From Duganella sp. CF458 (lineage in GTDB: Bacteria > Pseudomonadota > Gammaproteobacteria > Burkholderiales > Burkholderiaceae_D): a stretch of 64,000 nucleotides of DNA. Below, in pieces: positions 18,371-27,720 of this stretch (positions within the stretch are counted from its first letter, which is position 1; each line of letters starts with the position of its first letter). A program made the translations under genes and the position numbers. Under the pieces are notes generated by a model that saw only the letters and a list, made by a program, of their open reading frames with translations, had not been told where the DNA came from and searched no databases. The DNA lies in contig NZ_FOOF01000001.1 in assembly GCF_900113115.1 (NCBI RefSeq), forward strand, positions 372,001 through 436,000. The letters run 5' to 3'.

Positions 18371-18390
18371 GGGGTGGCGCCTGCCACCCC
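18371..18390 (-). terminator. Hairpin after the small membrane protein gene
   Basis: GGGGTGGC, loop GCCT, GCCACCCC: a perfect 8-bp GC stem 16 bases past the stop of the minus-strand gene at 18406. The following T-run is only TTT, so it may be a weak or Rho-assisted terminator for the aroE-mtgA group. Confidence 0.5.
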
Positions 18391-18405
18391 GGCGCTGCAT
18401 ATTTT

Positions 18406-18783
18406 TTAACGCGTCGCCTGCTCCATGGCGCGCTCTTTCGGGCCCGGCAGCGCCTGTGGCGGCGGCTTGGGCGGCTCCTTTGGCGCCTCGATCCCGCGCG
18501 AGTCGTGGATCTCGATCACTTTGCCTTTTTCACCACACTCGGTATTGGAAATGATGGTCTTGCCATTGATGACGCACTTGCGCATCGGCGCCGCCGGCGG
18601 CGTCACCGTCGCCACCACGGGCGCAGCTGCCGCCGCCGCCTTGGCGCCGACCTGGTTGAGCCCTTCGGCAAACAGGTTGCGCTCTTGCCGCATCGAGATC
18701 AGCGCGAAGGCCGCGATGCCGCCCAGCACGCCCATGATGAGCGCCACCGCGATCAAGCTGATGCCGGATTGATATTTTTTCAT
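18406..18783 (-). CDS. Uncharacterised small single-pass membrane protein
   Basis: 125 aa. One N-terminal membrane helix (ISLIAVALIMGVLGGIAAFALI), an Ala/Pro-rich linker, then a short motif CVINGKTIISNTEC with two Cys that resembles the disulphide-bearing DUF4124-type strand pair, and a Pro-rich basic tail. Topology is probably N-in, with the Cys pair in the periplasm. Its start overlaps the mtgA stop by 4 bases (ATGA), so it is coupled to mtgA. Function unknown; the context suggests an envelope role. Confidence 0.75.
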   Translation of the reverse strand: MKKYQSGISLIAVALIMGVLGGIAAFALISMRQERNLFAEGLNQVGAKAAAAAAPVVATVTPPAAPMRKCVINGKTIISNTECGEKGKVIEIHDSRGIEAPKEPPKPPPQALPGPKERAMEQATR

Positions 18784-19472
18784 GGCAGGTCCGCCGAGTT
18801 CATTCGTTGCATGATGATGCCGGTACGCCGCGCCAGGTAGGCCGATTCGCGGTGCGCATCATAATATTTAGGGCGCGGCAGCATCACCGCCAGCCGCGCC
18901 GCCTGTTCCGGCCCCAGCTTCGACGCCGGAATACGGTAATAGTGGCGCGCCGCCGCTTCCGCGCCGTAGATGCCGCGCCCGAATTCCGCCACGTTCAGGT
19001 AGATCTCGAAGATGCGGCGCTTGTCCATCAGCGTTTCCAGCATATAGGTGATGATCAGTTCCTGGCCCTTGCGCAGGTAGCTGCGCGAGCCGGACAGGAA
19101 CAGGTTCTTGGCCAGTTGCTGGGTAATGGTCGAGCCGCCGTGGATCTTCTTGCCCTTCTTCTTTTCCTGGTTATGTTCGTAGGCTTTCTGCATCGCCTCC
19201 CAGTCCACCCCCTCGTGCTCGGCGAAGTTGGCATCTTCCGAAGCGATCACCGCGCGTTTCAGGTTGGGCGAAATGGCCTGGTAGCCGACCCACGCCTGCT
19301 GCACGCGCGCTTTCGGGTCTTTTTCCTGCATGGCCGCCTGCTGCTCGCGCATGAAGGCCGTCATGGTCGGGTTATGGTCGACCCACCACCAGATCTGCAC
19401 GAAAAAATACAGCTGCACCGCGAGGAAGATCGCGATGGGCACGATGATGAACCACTTGAACTTCCTGATCAT
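18780..19472 (-). CDS. mtgA: Monofunctional biosynthetic peptidoglycan transglycosylase
   Basis: 230 aa family 51 glycosyltransferase that polymerises lipid II. One N-terminal membrane helix ([18 protein letters not shown]) precedes the catalytic domain with [13 protein letters not shown] (catalytic Glu), [15 protein letters not shown] and [13 protein letters not shown]. There is no transpeptidase domain, as expected. The frame is open upstream, but ATG 19472 begins MIRKFKWF directly before the membrane helix and overlaps the aroE stop by 4 bases, so it is preferred. Confidence 0.95.
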   Translation of the reverse strand: MIRKFKWFIIVPIAIFLAVQLYFFVQIWWWVDHNPTMTAFMREQQAAMQEKDPKARVQQAWVGYQAISPNLKRAVIASEDANFAEHEGVDWEAMQKAYEHNQEKKKGKKIHGGSTITQQLAKNLFLSGSRSYLRKGQELIITYMLETLMDKRRIFEIYLNVAEFGRGIYGAEAAARHYYRIPASKLGPEQAARLAVMLPRPKYYDAHRESAYLARRTGIIMQRMNSADLP

Positions 19473-20290
19473 AGCTTGGCGCGCAGCTGCTGCAGCACTT
19501 CGGCCGTCTGCGGGCGCACGCCGCGCCACACCAGGAAGGCTTCGGCCGCTTGCTCGACCAGCATGCCCAGGCCGTCGCGCGTGACAGCGCCGTGGCTGGC
19601 GGCGAACGCCATGAAGACAGTCGGCTGGGCGCCGTACATCATGTCCAGCGCCAGCGCGCCCGGCGCAAAGACCGTGGCCGGTACGGGCGGCAGGTCGGCG
19701 CTCAGGCTGGCGGAGGTGGCGTTGATGACGATGTCGAACGCACCCAGCACGTCGGCAAAGCCGCAGGCCGACAGCACGCCGGTGCCGGCCAGCGCGCCGA
19801 ACTGGTCGACCAGCGCTTCCGCCGTGGCGACGGTGCGGTTGGCGATCACCAGTGCGGCGGGACGGTGTTCCAGGATAGGCAGCACCACGCCGCGCGCCGC
19901 GCCGCCGGCACCGAGCAGCAGCACGCGTTTGCCGGTGATCGGCACGCCGGCGTTCTGCACGATGTCGGCCACCAGGCCGGCGCCATCGGTATTGTCGCCC
20001 GTGATGCTGCCGTCGCTGTCGAACACCAGGGTATTCACCGCGCCTGCAGCCTGGGCGCGCACGGTCAGCGATGTGGCCAGCTTGTGCGCTTCGAGCTTGA
20101 ACGGCACGGTGACATTGGCACCCTTGCCGCCGGCGGCAATGAAGGCCCGCACTGCGGCGCCAAAGCCGTCCAGTGCTGCCAGCGATTTTTCGTAACTCAG
20201 TTGCTGGCCGGTCTGCGCCGCATAAGCCGCGTGGATGTCAGGCGACTTGCTGTGGGCAATCGGATTGCCGAAGACGCAGTACCTGTCCAT
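19469..20290 (-). CDS. aroE: Shikimate dehydrogenase (NADP+)
   Basis: 273 aa. Reduces 3-dehydroshikimate to shikimate. The substrate loop [13 protein letters not shown] is at the N-terminus, NVTVPFK carries the catalytic Lys, DNTDGAGL contributes the catalytic Asp, and [12 protein letters not shown] is the dinucleotide-binding loop followed by [10 protein letters not shown] for NADP. Start at 20290 ([10 protein letters not shown]) shares one base with the stop of the TonB-like gene; the longer frame upstream is a spurious extension. Overlaps mtgA downstream. Confidence 0.96.
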   Translation of the reverse strand: MDRYCVFGNPIAHSKSPDIHAAYAAQTGQQLSYEKSLAALDGFGAAVRAFIAAGGKGANVTVPFKLEAHKLATSLTVRAQAAGAVNTLVFDSDGSITGDNTDGAGLVADIVQNAGVPITGKRVLLLGAGGAARGVVLPILEHRPAALVIANRTVATAEALVDQFGALAGTGVLSACGFADVLGAFDIVINATSASLSADLPPVPATVFAPGALALDMMYGAQPTVFMAFAASHGAVTRDGLGMLVEQAAEAFLVWRGVRPQTAEVLQQLRAKL

Positions 20291-21171
20291 TATTCCGGGC
20301 TTCCGTAGGAGACCTGGACCTTCTCTTCCCGCGTGAATACGAACTTCTGCACGATCACCCACAGGTCGTCGCGATCCTTGGAGCGCATATTCGGCGGGAA
20401 CTTGCCGAACGGCGCCGAGCGGCGCACGATGCTGATGGCCGCCGCATCCAGGGCCGGGTTGCCGGAGCTGCGCTCGACCACGGTGCCGCCTTCTTTTTCA
20501 TACACGCTACCGTCCTGGAAGATCGGAATGCTGAGCACCACCACGCCGTACAGCTTGCGCCCATCCTTCTGCGGGAAATTCAGCGTGCCGATATCCTCCA
20601 CCCGGCGGCGGAAGGCGTTGTAATACATGGCGTAGCCGACGCCCTGCGTGCTCGGCGACAGGAACGTCTTCTTCGGCCGCTTGTTCTGGTCCTCGATGGT
20701 TTGCGTGATTTCCGCTTCCATGCGCGCGATCGCCTTGCTGCTCTCAATCAGGTCGGCGCCAGTGCGGCTCGGGTCGGTCTGGTTCTTTTCCGTCACCGGG
20801 GCGGCGGACAAAGGACTCTTCCGCACCTGGGTCAGCAGGTTTTTCTGGCGCTCTTCAAGCTCCTGCATATAACGCTGGGAGGCCTTGATGCTTTCGCCGG
20901 TTTCCATGCGGCGCATGTCGGGCAGCGGCGATTTGGCTCGGCCGGCATCGGCATTGCCGCCGCCGTCCAGGTCAGCCTGCGCCAGTGCATCGGCCTTCAG
21001 CGGCTTGGAGGCATGCTTTGCATTGACCAGGATGACTTCAAGGCCAGGGTCGGTTGGCTCGACCTTGAAGTCTTTGGGGGCGACGAAATGCACCGTCAGC
21101 GCCACGGCGTGGAACACCACCGAGACGGCGGAGGCGATGACAAGGAACTGGTTTTCTTTGAAATACTTCAC
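20290..21171 (-). CDS. TonB-family energy transducer-like protein
   Basis: 293 aa. One N-terminal membrane helix ([20 protein letters not shown]), a central helical and charged region with [16 protein letters not shown], and a C-terminal TonB domain of about 90 residues ([41 protein letters not shown]). The linker is not the classical Pro-Glu/Pro-Lys spacer of TonB, so a role in envelope organisation or cell shape rather than iron uptake is possible. No exbB/exbD nearby. Sits between the RNB nuclease (45 bp upstream) and aroE. Confidence 0.82.
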   Translation of the reverse strand: MKYFKENQFLVIASAVSVVFHAVALTVHFVAPKDFKVEPTDPGLEVILVNAKHASKPLKADALAQADLDGGGNADAGRAKSPLPDMRRMETGESIKASQRYMQELEERQKNLLTQVRKSPLSAAPVTEKNQTDPSRTGADLIESSKAIARMEAEITQTIEDQNKRPKKTFLSPSTQGVGYAMYYNAFRRRVEDIGTLNFPQKDGRKLYGVVVLSIPIFQDGSVYEKEGGTVVERSSGNPALDAAAISIVRRSAPFGKFPPNMRSKDRDDLWVIVQKFVFTREEKVQVSYGSPE

Positions 21172-21216
21172 GCGCTGGAATCAGAAATGATGCTTTTGAG
21201 AATCTTGAATTCTACT

Positions 21217-23250
21217 TCACTGTGGGCCGGGTTCGGTAACAACCGTCTCGCTGGCGAGCGCAGCCTCCTCCGCCTCGGCCTCGGTCGGCTGCGCCGGGTC
21301 GGCCGGCGCCTCTTCCTCGTCCAGTTCCGCCTCGGGCTCGGAAGGCAGGGTAATCGAACCTTCCTGCAGCCGCGTCTCGAGCGCCAGGTCGACTTCATCC
21401 CAGCGCAGCACGTCCAGCTTCACGTGTGACCCACGCGCAACAGACGGCATGCCCGGCATACGCACGATCAGCGGAATATCGGACAGGCGCAGCACTTCAT
21501 CCTTCAGCACCACGGCCTCGACAACCTTGGCGTCTTCCTGGCCCAGCCAGCGCAGGCACCAGTAGCGTTCCATATTCGACTGGAAGTCCGCGTAGGCCGC
21601 GTAAGCCGCATCGAAGGCCGACACAATGGCAAACAGGTTGGCGTCCTTGTGCTTGAACGGCGCCACCATCGGCGCGGTCACGCCATGCGAGGCGCAGGCC
21701 AGGATCTGCCACTGGTTGACCAGGTCGGTATACCGGCGCAGCGGCGAGGTCGACCAGGCGTACTGGTCCACGCCCAGGCCCTGGTGCGGCGCGGCCTGCG
21801 TCATCATGCGCACCTGCATCTTGGCGGCCCAGCCGCCAGCGCCCTGTCCCTGGGTGCGGTAGATGCCCGGCACGCCATGGTCGTGCATCAGCTTGCCCCA
21901 GGTGCTGTTGGCGAAGATCATCAGCTCGGCCACGATCTTGTCCAGCGGCGCGCCGCGCTTGCGGCGGGAAATGGTGACCACGTCGTCTTCCACGTAGAAG
22001 TTGAAGTCGACCCGGTTGTTCTGCTCCGGCTTCAGGCCGAACGCCTCGCGCTTGACCATGCGGCCGGCTTCCAGGTGCTGGGCCCAGCCCCACAGCAGGG
22101 TCAGTTCCGCCTTGCGCGGGTAGTCGCCAGCGCCGCTGGCCAGGGTTTCCTCGTTGACCAGCTCGTCCAGGGTGTTGTGGCGCAGGTTGTTGGCGATCGG
22201 AACCAGCTCGGCCTTGGTTTCGGTCGAGATCACCGTCCAGTCGGCTGGATCGAGCACGGCGTACAGCGACAGCGCCGGGCAGGTCTTGCCCTCGGCCAGG
22301 GTGAACGCATCGACGATGCTGTCCGGCAGCATAGTGATCTTGTCGCCCGGCATATAGACCGTGGACATGCGGCCGCGCGCGATCTTGTCGATGGCGTCGT
22401 CCGGCTTGATGCCCAGGCCTGGCGCGGCGATGTGGATGCCGACGCGCACCTTGCCGTCCGCCTGGTGCACCACGGAGAAGGCGTCGTCGATCTCGGTGGT
22501 GGTCACGTCGTCGATCGAGAACGCTTCCACTGCCGCCAGCGGCAGGTTGGCCGGCGCCGACGGCACCGGCAGTTCCGGGAAGCCATGGCCTTTCGGGAAG
22601 TTCTCGAACAGAAACTTGGCCATATGCAGCTCTTTCGGCGACTTGATGCCGCCGGCCGACAGCATCAGCCGCGCCGGCGTGGTGTGCGCCTCGTTCGCGG
22701 CCTGCTCCAGCGCCTTGTATTCGATGGTGTTCTTGTCCGGCTTGAACAGCAGCTGGCTGACGATGTTGTGCATCGAAGCCGGCAGGGTGCCCGCCTTCAG
22801 TTCCTCGGCGTACTGGCCCTGGATGACGGCTTGCTGCTTCTTCTTTTCGATGCCGGCCAGGGCCGCCTTCAAGGTCTGCTCCGGCGCTTTCTTGTAGCGG
22901 CCGCGGCCCTTCTTGTGGAAGTAGATCGGTGCCGCATGCAGGCTCAGGATCAGGCCGGCCGCCTCGGCCGGCTGCGGGGCATGGCCGAAATACTCGGCGC
23001 CCAGTTCGGCAAATCCGAATTCCTCTTCGCCCGCCACTTCCCACAGGAAGTCCAGGTCGACGTCGGCGGCGATGGCCTTGGCCTGCTCCATCAATTCAGC
23101 CGGCGCCGGCTTGTCGAATTGCAGCATCACATCCTTGGTCTTGACCTTGTTGCGCTTGCCGCTGGCCATTTCAACCTGGTAGGCCTCGCCTGCTTGCGAC
23201 AGCACGCTGCCTACTTTGAAATCGCCGGATTCTTCAAAAAATACATTCAT
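21217..23250 (-). CDS. RNB-domain exoribonuclease (RNase II/VacB family)
   Basis: 677 aa. The RNB catalytic domain spans about residues 250-540. The metal-binding motif reads SIDDVTTTEIDDA; relative to E. coli RNase II (D201, D207, D209, D210) the second Asp is Glu and the other three are kept, which occurs in a subset of RNB proteins. STSPLRRYTDLVNQ is the conserved C-terminal RNB segment. An S1-like strand region follows, then an acidic low-complexity tail of about 45 residues. Likely a 3'-to-5' hydrolytic exoribonuclease. Its start overlaps the ubiC stop region by 4 bases. Confidence 0.9.
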   Translation of the reverse strand: MNVFFEESGDFKVGSVLSQAGEAYQVEMASGKRNKVKTKDVMLQFDKPAPAELMEQAKAIAADVDLDFLWEVAGEEEFGFAELGAEYFGHAPQPAEAAGLILSLHAAPIYFHKKGRGRYKKAPEQTLKAALAGIEKKKQQAVIQGQYAEELKAGTLPASMHNIVSQLLFKPDKNTIEYKALEQAANEAHTTPARLMLSAGGIKSPKELHMAKFLFENFPKGHGFPELPVPSAPANLPLAAVEAFSIDDVTTTEIDDAFSVVHQADGKVRVGIHIAAPGLGIKPDDAIDKIARGRMSTVYMPGDKITMLPDSIVDAFTLAEGKTCPALSLYAVLDPADWTVISTETKAELVPIANNLRHNTLDELVNEETLASGAGDYPRKAELTLLWGWAQHLEAGRMVKREAFGLKPEQNNRVDFNFYVEDDVVTISRRKRGAPLDKIVAELMIFANSTWGKLMHDHGVPGIYRTQGQGAGGWAAKMQVRMMTQAAPHQGLGVDQYAWSTSPLRRYTDLVNQWQILACASHGVTAPMVAPFKHKDANLFAIVSAFDAAYAAYADFQSNMERYWCLRWLGQEDAKVVEAVVLKDEVLRLSDIPLIVRMPGMPSVARGSHVKLDVLRWDEVDLALETRLQEGSITLPSEPEAELDEEEAPADPAQPTEAEAEEAALASETVVTEPGPQ

Positions 23251-23831
23251 TTCACATTATTCCGTTCAAGCTTGAGGACCGGGGGCAGGAAGACCTCGGT
23301 CACCAGCAAAGTTCCTTCGTGGCGCCGGTACAGGCAGCGCCGTGCATACAGTAAAGCCTCATCCGGGACGTCGGCGCCGCGCGCCGCCAGGGCGCTGCGG
23401 GCGCGCCGCGCCAGTGGATGCGTCGCGCGCAGGCGCGCAAATTCCAGTTCGCCGCGCCGCACCTGCGGGTCGCCGAACAGTGTACTGCCAAGCGAGCGTT
23501 CGCCCAGGGCACTGAACAACGGCCAGTCCGAGGCATCGGCCGACAGCGGCACCACGGTGTGGGCGAAGACGACAGGCGTATTATCACACCGCAGCAGGAC
23601 TTCCCTCTCCCACACGCGGCCGGGACGATGATAGCCGATGATGTTGGCTTCGTCGGCCAGGCAGATTGCCGTGTCCTGGTGCAGCAGTTGCACGCGGAAG
23701 GCATTGCTGTGCGCTTTCAGCTTATTGGTCAGCGAGCCGCCGCTGGTCAGCCAGTGGCGGTAAGGGTGCGGGGCGTTCGTCGCAAGCACGTGACCATGCC
23801 AGTTGGCCTGGCGCAGCGATTGACCTTTCAT
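23247..23831 (-). CDS. ubiC: Chorismate pyruvate-lyase
   Basis: 194 aa, slightly longer than the 165-residue E. coli enzyme. Converts chorismate to 4-hydroxybenzoate and pyruvate, the first step of ubiquinone synthesis. Visible family features are WLTSGGSLTNKL, GRVWEREVLLRCDNTPVVFAHTVVP with the substrate-binding Arg, and the C-terminal RRCLYRRHEGTLLVTEVFLP with the catalytic Glu. The gene overlaps both neighbours by 4 bases (RNB nuclease downstream, YqiA-like hydrolase upstream). Confidence 0.92.
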   Translation of the reverse strand: MKGQSLRQANWHGHVLATNAPHPYRHWLTSGGSLTNKLKAHSNAFRVQLLHQDTAICLADEANIIGYHRPGRVWEREVLLRCDNTPVVFAHTVVPLSADASDWPLFSALGERSLGSTLFGDPQVRRGELEFARLRATHPLARRARSALAARGADVPDEALLYARRCLYRRHEGTLLVTEVFLPPVLKLERNNVK

Positions 23832-24409
23832 TGAACCTCGCCCGTGACACCGCAGAACGCGAGCACTTCGCCGAGGTAGTCGGCGTACTCGCTGATCGCG
23901 TGGTCGCTGCCCTGCACCACCTTCTGCCGCGCGCCGGCATAATGGGCCACCATGTCGCGGTAGTCCAGTACTTCGTCGCCAGTGCAGGCCAGCAGGAAGT
24001 AGCGCCCAGGCTGCGCGACTTGCGGCACTGCCAGGGCGCGCAACTCCTCTATATATTCACGCTTGAACTCGAACGGCTGGTCCGAATGGTAGGCGGTGGT
24101 GACGCCGACGTGCTGGTCGAGGTCCAGCATGGGCACCACGGCGGGATTCAGCAGGACCGCGCGGCAGCCCAGCTTTTCCGCCATCCAGGTGGCGTAATAG
24201 CCGCCCAGCGAAGACCCGACGATGGTCAGCGTCTCGGCAGGCACGCCTTCGACCAGGCCGAATGCCAGTTCCATCGCCAGCTTGGGGCTGGCCGGCAATT
24301 GCGGGCAAAGGAATTCATCGCTGCGGCCAAGCTGCGCCATCCGCTCCCCTGTCAGCCGCGCCTTCATCGACAGCGGCGAGGAACGGAAGCCATGCAGGTA
24401 CAAGATCAT
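23828..24409 (-). CDS. YqiA/YcfP-family alpha/beta hydrolase
   Basis: 193 aa. A compact alpha/beta hydrolase: LYLHGFRSSPLSMKA is the oxyanion strand near the N-terminus, GSSLGGYYAT holds the nucleophile Ser of the GxSxG elbow, and the catalytic Asp and His are probably in the TGDEVLDY and GSDHAISEY segments. Family members are small carboxyl-esterases of uncertain physiological substrate. ATGA overlap with ubiC and a one-base overlap with mpl (TAATG) place it inside one operon. Confidence 0.88.
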   Translation of the reverse strand: MILYLHGFRSSPLSMKARLTGERMAQLGRSDEFLCPQLPASPKLAMELAFGLVEGVPAETLTIVGSSLGGYYATWMAEKLGCRAVLLNPAVVPMLDLDQHVGVTTAYHSDQPFEFKREYIEELRALAVPQVAQPGRYFLLACTGDEVLDYRDMVAHYAGARQKVVQGSDHAISEYADYLGEVLAFCGVTGEVQ

Positions 24410-25776
24410 TACTTCAACGCCTCCAGCAATTTCTGGTGGACGCCGCCGAAGCCGCCATTGCTCATCACAATAATATGGTCGCCCGTCCTGGCCCGCGCCA
24501 CAATGGCTTGCACCATCACGTCCAGGTCCTCGTAGGCCGAGGCGACGTCGCCCATCGGCGACAGCGCTTCGCCCAGGTTCCAGCCCAGGGCTTTTTCGCT
24601 GCCGAAGCCGAATATCAGGTCGGCTTCTTGCAGGCTGCCCGGCAAAGCATCTTTCATGGTGCCCAGCTTCATGGTGTTGGAGCGCGGCTCCAGCACGGCC
24701 AGGATCCGCACATCCTTGCCGATCTTCTGGCGCAGGCCACCGACAGTGGTTTCGATGGCAGTCGGGTGGTGGGCGAAATCGTCGTACACGGTCACGCCGT
24801 TGACGGTGCCGCGCACTTCCATGCGGCGCTTGACACTCTGGAAGCTGTCCAGCGCCTGGGCCGCGACGTCGATCGGCACGCCCACGTGGCGGGCGGCGGC
24901 AATCGCGGCCAGCGCGTTGCTGCGGTTATGCCTGCCGGTCAACTGCCAGTGCACGGTGGCGGCCTTGGCGCCCTTGAAGATGACGTCGAAGCTGCCGTCG
25001 GCATGTTCTGCCATGGTCCAGTCGGCGCCCTGCGCGCCGCCAAAGGTTTCCTTCTCGCTCCAGCAGCCGCGTTTCAGCACGCGCTGCAGGCTCGCCTCGT
25101 CGGCATTGGCGATCACGCGGCCGATGCCCGGCACGGTGCGTACCAGGTGGTGGAACTGGGTTTCGATGGCGCCAATGTCCGGGAAGATGTCGGCGTGGTC
25201 GTATTCCAGGTTGTTCAGGATGGCCGTCTTCGAGTGGTAGTGCACGAACTTGCTGCGCTTGTCGAAGAAGGCGGTGTCGTATTCGTCCGCTTCGATGACG
25301 AAGAATTCCGAGTTGGCGCCGGGGCCGGACAGGCGCGCCGAAATGCCGAAGTTCTGCGGAATGCCGCCGATCAGGAAACCGGGCGCGTAGCCGGCGTGCT
25401 CCAGGATCCAGGCCACCATGGCCGAGGTGGTGGTCTTGCCGTGCGTGCCGGCGACCGACAGCACCCATTTGTCTTTCAGGATGTGATCGCCGATCCATTG
25501 CGGGCCGGAGATCATCGGCAGGTTGCGGTTCATGATCTCTTCGACCAGGGGATTGCCGCGCGAGACCACGTTGCCAATCACATAAAGATCGGGATTCAAT
25601 GCCACCTGCTCGGGGCCGAAACCCTGGATCAGCTCAATCCCCTGGGCTTCCAGCTGCGTGCTCATCGGCGGGTAGACGTTGGCGTCGCAACCCGTTACGC
25701 GGTGGCCGGCTTCCTTTGCCAGAACGGCAAGGCCGCCCATGAAGGTGCCGCAAATGCCTAGGATGTGGATGTGCAT
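24409..25776 (-). CDS. mpl: UDP-N-acetylmuramate:L-alanyl-gamma-D-glutamyl-meso-diaminopimelate ligase
   Basis: 455 aa Mur ligase that recycles the murein tripeptide by attaching it to UDP-MurNAc. HIHILGICGTFMGGLA is the N-terminal nucleotide loop, VAGTHGKTTTSAMVAW the ATP P-loop, EADEYDTAF the metal-binding segment, and DDFAHHPTAIE the C-terminal domain signature; these separate Mpl from MurC. Start MHIHILGIC at 25776. First gene of a probable mpl / yqiA-like / ubiC / RNB operon. Confidence 0.96.
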   Translation of the reverse strand: MHIHILGICGTFMGGLAVLAKEAGHRVTGCDANVYPPMSTQLEAQGIELIQGFGPEQVALNPDLYVIGNVVSRGNPLVEEIMNRNLPMISGPQWIGDHILKDKWVLSVAGTHGKTTTSAMVAWILEHAGYAPGFLIGGIPQNFGISARLSGPGANSEFFVIEADEYDTAFFDKRSKFVHYHSKTAILNNLEYDHADIFPDIGAIETQFHHLVRTVPGIGRVIANADEASLQRVLKRGCWSEKETFGGAQGADWTMAEHADGSFDVIFKGAKAATVHWQLTGRHNRSNALAAIAAARHVGVPIDVAAQALDSFQSVKRRMEVRGTVNGVTVYDDFAHHPTAIETTVGGLRQKIGKDVRILAVLEPRSNTMKLGTMKDALPGSLQEADLIFGFGSEKALGWNLGEALSPMGDVASAYEDLDVMVQAIVARARTGDHIIVMSNGGFGGVHQKLLEALK

Positions 25777-25820
25777 GGTGCAGATAGAAAAGAATCAAGA
25801 GCCGGATTTTACCTGATTAG

Positions 25821-25906
25821 AACCGGGAAACCGGGGTCTGACCCGCAGGGTCAGACCCCCAATGGTTTCCAGGCCTGTGGGTCAGACCCCGAATTACCGG
25901 TTTTAG
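25821..25906. repeat. GGGTC-N-GACCC hairpin element, compound copy
   Basis: Contains a perfect 12-bp hairpin, GGGGTCTGACCC (25833-25844), loop GCA, GGGTCAGACCCC (25848-25859), then a further GGGTCAGACCCC copy at 25879-25890. Outer ends carry AAACCGG and ACCGGTTTT in inverted orientation. It lies between the divergent starts of mpl and the gene at 25920, so it is not placed as a terminator. Related single copies are at 34407 and 57225. Confidence 0.9.
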
Positions 25907-25919
25907 GTATGATGCAATC

Positions 25920-26531
25920 ATGAACCCCGAGATCAAGACCGAAATCGCCGCCGCCGCCGCCCGCATGATCGCGCAGGATGGCGCCGACTACGGCAGCGCC
26001 AAACGCAAGGCAGCCCGCCAGATACTGGGCGAGTCGCAGGCCCGCGACCTGCCCGACATCCTCCCCGACAACGAGCAGATCGAAGAAGAAGTCCGCCTAT
26101 ACCACGCTCTATATAACGCCGATACCCACCCAGCGCATTTATTCAGATTGCGCGGCCTGGCTTTGCAAGTGATGGAAATGCTGGAACAATACCAACCCTT
26201 CCTGACCGGCCCCGTACTGCACGGCACGGCGGGCATGCACGACGACATCCGCCTGCAAGTCTTCGTGGACAGCGCCAAGGAAGTGGAGATTTATCTATTG
26301 AACAAGAACCTGCAAATCGAGATTTCCGAATCGCCCCACTTCCGCGGCCCCCGTTTCGACGATGTCGAAACGGTCAGCTTCATGTGGAAGAACGTGGGCG
26401 TGCACGTCGAACTGTATGAGCAGGACGACTTGCGCGGCGCGAAAAAGAAAAGCGGCGACAAGCTGCTGCGTGCCGATCTCCAGGAACTGCGCACCATCCT
26501 CACCAACAGCTCTCACCCAGCCCGACAATGA
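25920..26531 (+). CDS. Uncharacterised conserved-type cytosolic protein
   Basis: 203 aa, no signal peptide or membrane helix, strongly acidic. The N-terminal 75 residues are helical (KTEIAAAAARMIAQDGADYG, QARDLPDILPDNEQIEEEVR), the rest mixed alpha/beta with HDDIRLQVFVDSAKEVEIYL, a strand pattern that faintly recalls minimal nucleotidyltransferases, although I see no intact catalytic motif. I do not assign a function. Its stop overlaps the start of the thioredoxin-like gene by 4 bases, so they are co-expressed. Confidence 0.8.
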   Translation: MNPEIKTEIAAAAARMIAQDGADYGSAKRKAARQILGESQARDLPDILPDNEQIEEEVRLYHALYNADTHPAHLFRLRGLALQVMEMLEQYQPFLTGPVLHGTAGMHDDIRLQVFVDSAKEVEIYLLNKNLQIEISESPHFRGPRFDDVETVSFMWKNVGVHVELYEQDDLRGAKKKSGDKLLRADLQELRTILTNSSHPARQ

Positions 26532-27073
26532 AAAAATTTGCAATGTACGCCGTGGTCGCCGTCCTGTTTGCCGGCGCCGGCGCCTGGTACGGCACCCATA
26601 AAAAAGAAGCGCCTGCACCGATCACCACCACCGCTCCGGCCGGCGTCAGCGGCCCGGTCGCCGCCATGCTGGCCGAATCGCTGCCAAACGATAAAGGCGT
26701 CAAGGAGGCGCTATCGAAATGGCAAGGCAAGAACCTGCTGGTCAACTTCTGGGCCCCCTGGTGCGCGCCATGCGTGGAAGAGATGCCGGAATTGTCGGAA
26801 CTACAAAATTCCGAACTCGGCAAGAAGGTCCAGGTGCTTGGCATCGGCATCGATTCGCCTTCCAATATTGCAGAATTCACACAGAAGGTGAAGGTCGCCT
26901 ACCCCATCTACGTGGCCGGCATGAGCGGCACCGAACTGTCGCGCCAGTTCGGCAATACGCAAGGCGGCCTGCCGTTCACGGTCCTGATCGGCGCTGACGG
27001 TACGGTCAAGAAGACCTACCTGGCACGCCTGAAATTCGATGACCTGAAGGCCGACCTGGCGGCCTTAAACTAG
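26528..27073 (+). CDS. TlpA/ResA-type membrane-anchored thioredoxin
   Basis: 181 aa. N-terminal signal anchor (AMYAVVAVLFAGAGAWYG) then a periplasmic thioredoxin fold with the redox motif WCAPC in NFWAPWCAPCVEEMPEL, a Pro-containing cis loop (GGLPFTVLIG) and a typical central insertion of this family. Likely a reductant for periplasmic Cys, for example in cytochrome c or copper-site maturation. Partner not encoded adjacent; the upstream gene of unknown function is translationally coupled. Confidence 0.92.
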   Translation: MKKFAMYAVVAVLFAGAGAWYGTHKKEAPAPITTTAPAGVSGPVAAMLAESLPNDKGVKEALSKWQGKNLLVNFWAPWCAPCVEEMPELSELQNSELGKKVQVLGIGIDSPSNIAEFTQKVKVAYPIYVAGMSGTELSRQFGNTQGGLPFTVLIGADGTVKKTYLARLKFDDLKADLAALN

Positions 27074-27080
27074 TAGAAGC

Positions 27081-27097
27081 CGGTCGCCGAACGACCG
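27081..27097 (+). terminator. Short hairpin after the thioredoxin gene
   Basis: CGGTCG, loop CCGAA, CGACCG followed by TTCTATT: a 6-bp stem 7 bases past the stop. Weak by itself but positioned to end the two-gene unit before the aroQ promoter. Confidence 0.4.
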
Positions 27098-27127
27098 TTC
27101 TATTAACTTCCGCCAAGTTATTTTCTC

Positions 27128-27156
27128 TTGCCAATGCTCGTAGATGGCGGCAAAAT
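27128..27156 (+). promoter_or_regulatory. Candidate sigma-70 promoter for aroQ-accBC
   Basis: TTGCCA (27128-27133), a 17-base spacer, then CAAAAT (27151-27156). It lies 32 bases before the aroQ ATG, leaving AGGGAA as ribosome site 5 bases before the start. Spacing is ideal but both hexamers deviate from consensus. Confidence 0.45.
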
Positions 27157-27188
27157 GCGGAACTTTCGCGGAAAATGGTCAGGGAATC

Positions 27189-27626
27189 ATGGCATCGAAC
27201 CTGCTGCTACTCAATGGCCCCAACCTGAATTTGTTGGGGACGCGCGAGCCTGAAACCTACGGCGCCAGCACCCTGGCAGACGTTGAACAGGCTGCGCAGG
27301 CACAGGCCAACACAGCCGGTGCCCGGCTCGCCTGTTACCAGAGCAACCACGAAGGAGCGTTGATAGACCGCATCCACGCAGCCCGAACCGAGGGCGTGGA
27401 TTTCATCGTCATCAACCCGGGAGGCTATACCCACACCAGCGTCGCACTGCGCGATGCATTGGCCGGCGTAGCAATCCCTTTTATTGAAGTACACATTTCG
27501 AATATTTATCGGCGGGAGGAATTCCGCCACCATTCCTATCTCAGCGCAATCGCACAGGGGACGATCTGCGGGCTTGGTATCGAGGGATATCGTCTCGCCA
27601 TCGACTTTGCCTTAAAAAGCAAGTAA
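27189..27626 (+). CDS. aroQ: Type II 3-dehydroquinate dehydratase
   Basis: 145 aa, full length for the dodecameric type II enzyme of the shikimate pathway. [16 protein letters not shown] carries the N-terminal active-site loop, [12 protein letters not shown] and [17 protein letters not shown] the substrate contacts, and [17 protein letters not shown] the catalytic His region. The frame is open 15 codons further upstream, but AGGGAATC precedes ATG 27189 and family alignment begins there. Adjacent to accB, a recurring arrangement in proteobacteria. Confidence 0.97.
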   Translation: MASNLLLLNGPNLNLLGTREPETYGASTLADVEQAAQAQANTAGARLACYQSNHEGALIDRIHAARTEGVDFIVINPGGYTHTSVALRDALAGVAIPFIEVHISNIYRREEFRHHSYLSAIAQGTICGLGIEGYRLAIDFALKSK

Positions 27627-27720
27627 TCTACCGCGATCTGCGCGCATCTAACGCGATGCCGCCCATAAGGCGACATCAAAGACACCGTCAACATAATAGA
27701 TAGAACAAGGGAGCCAACAA

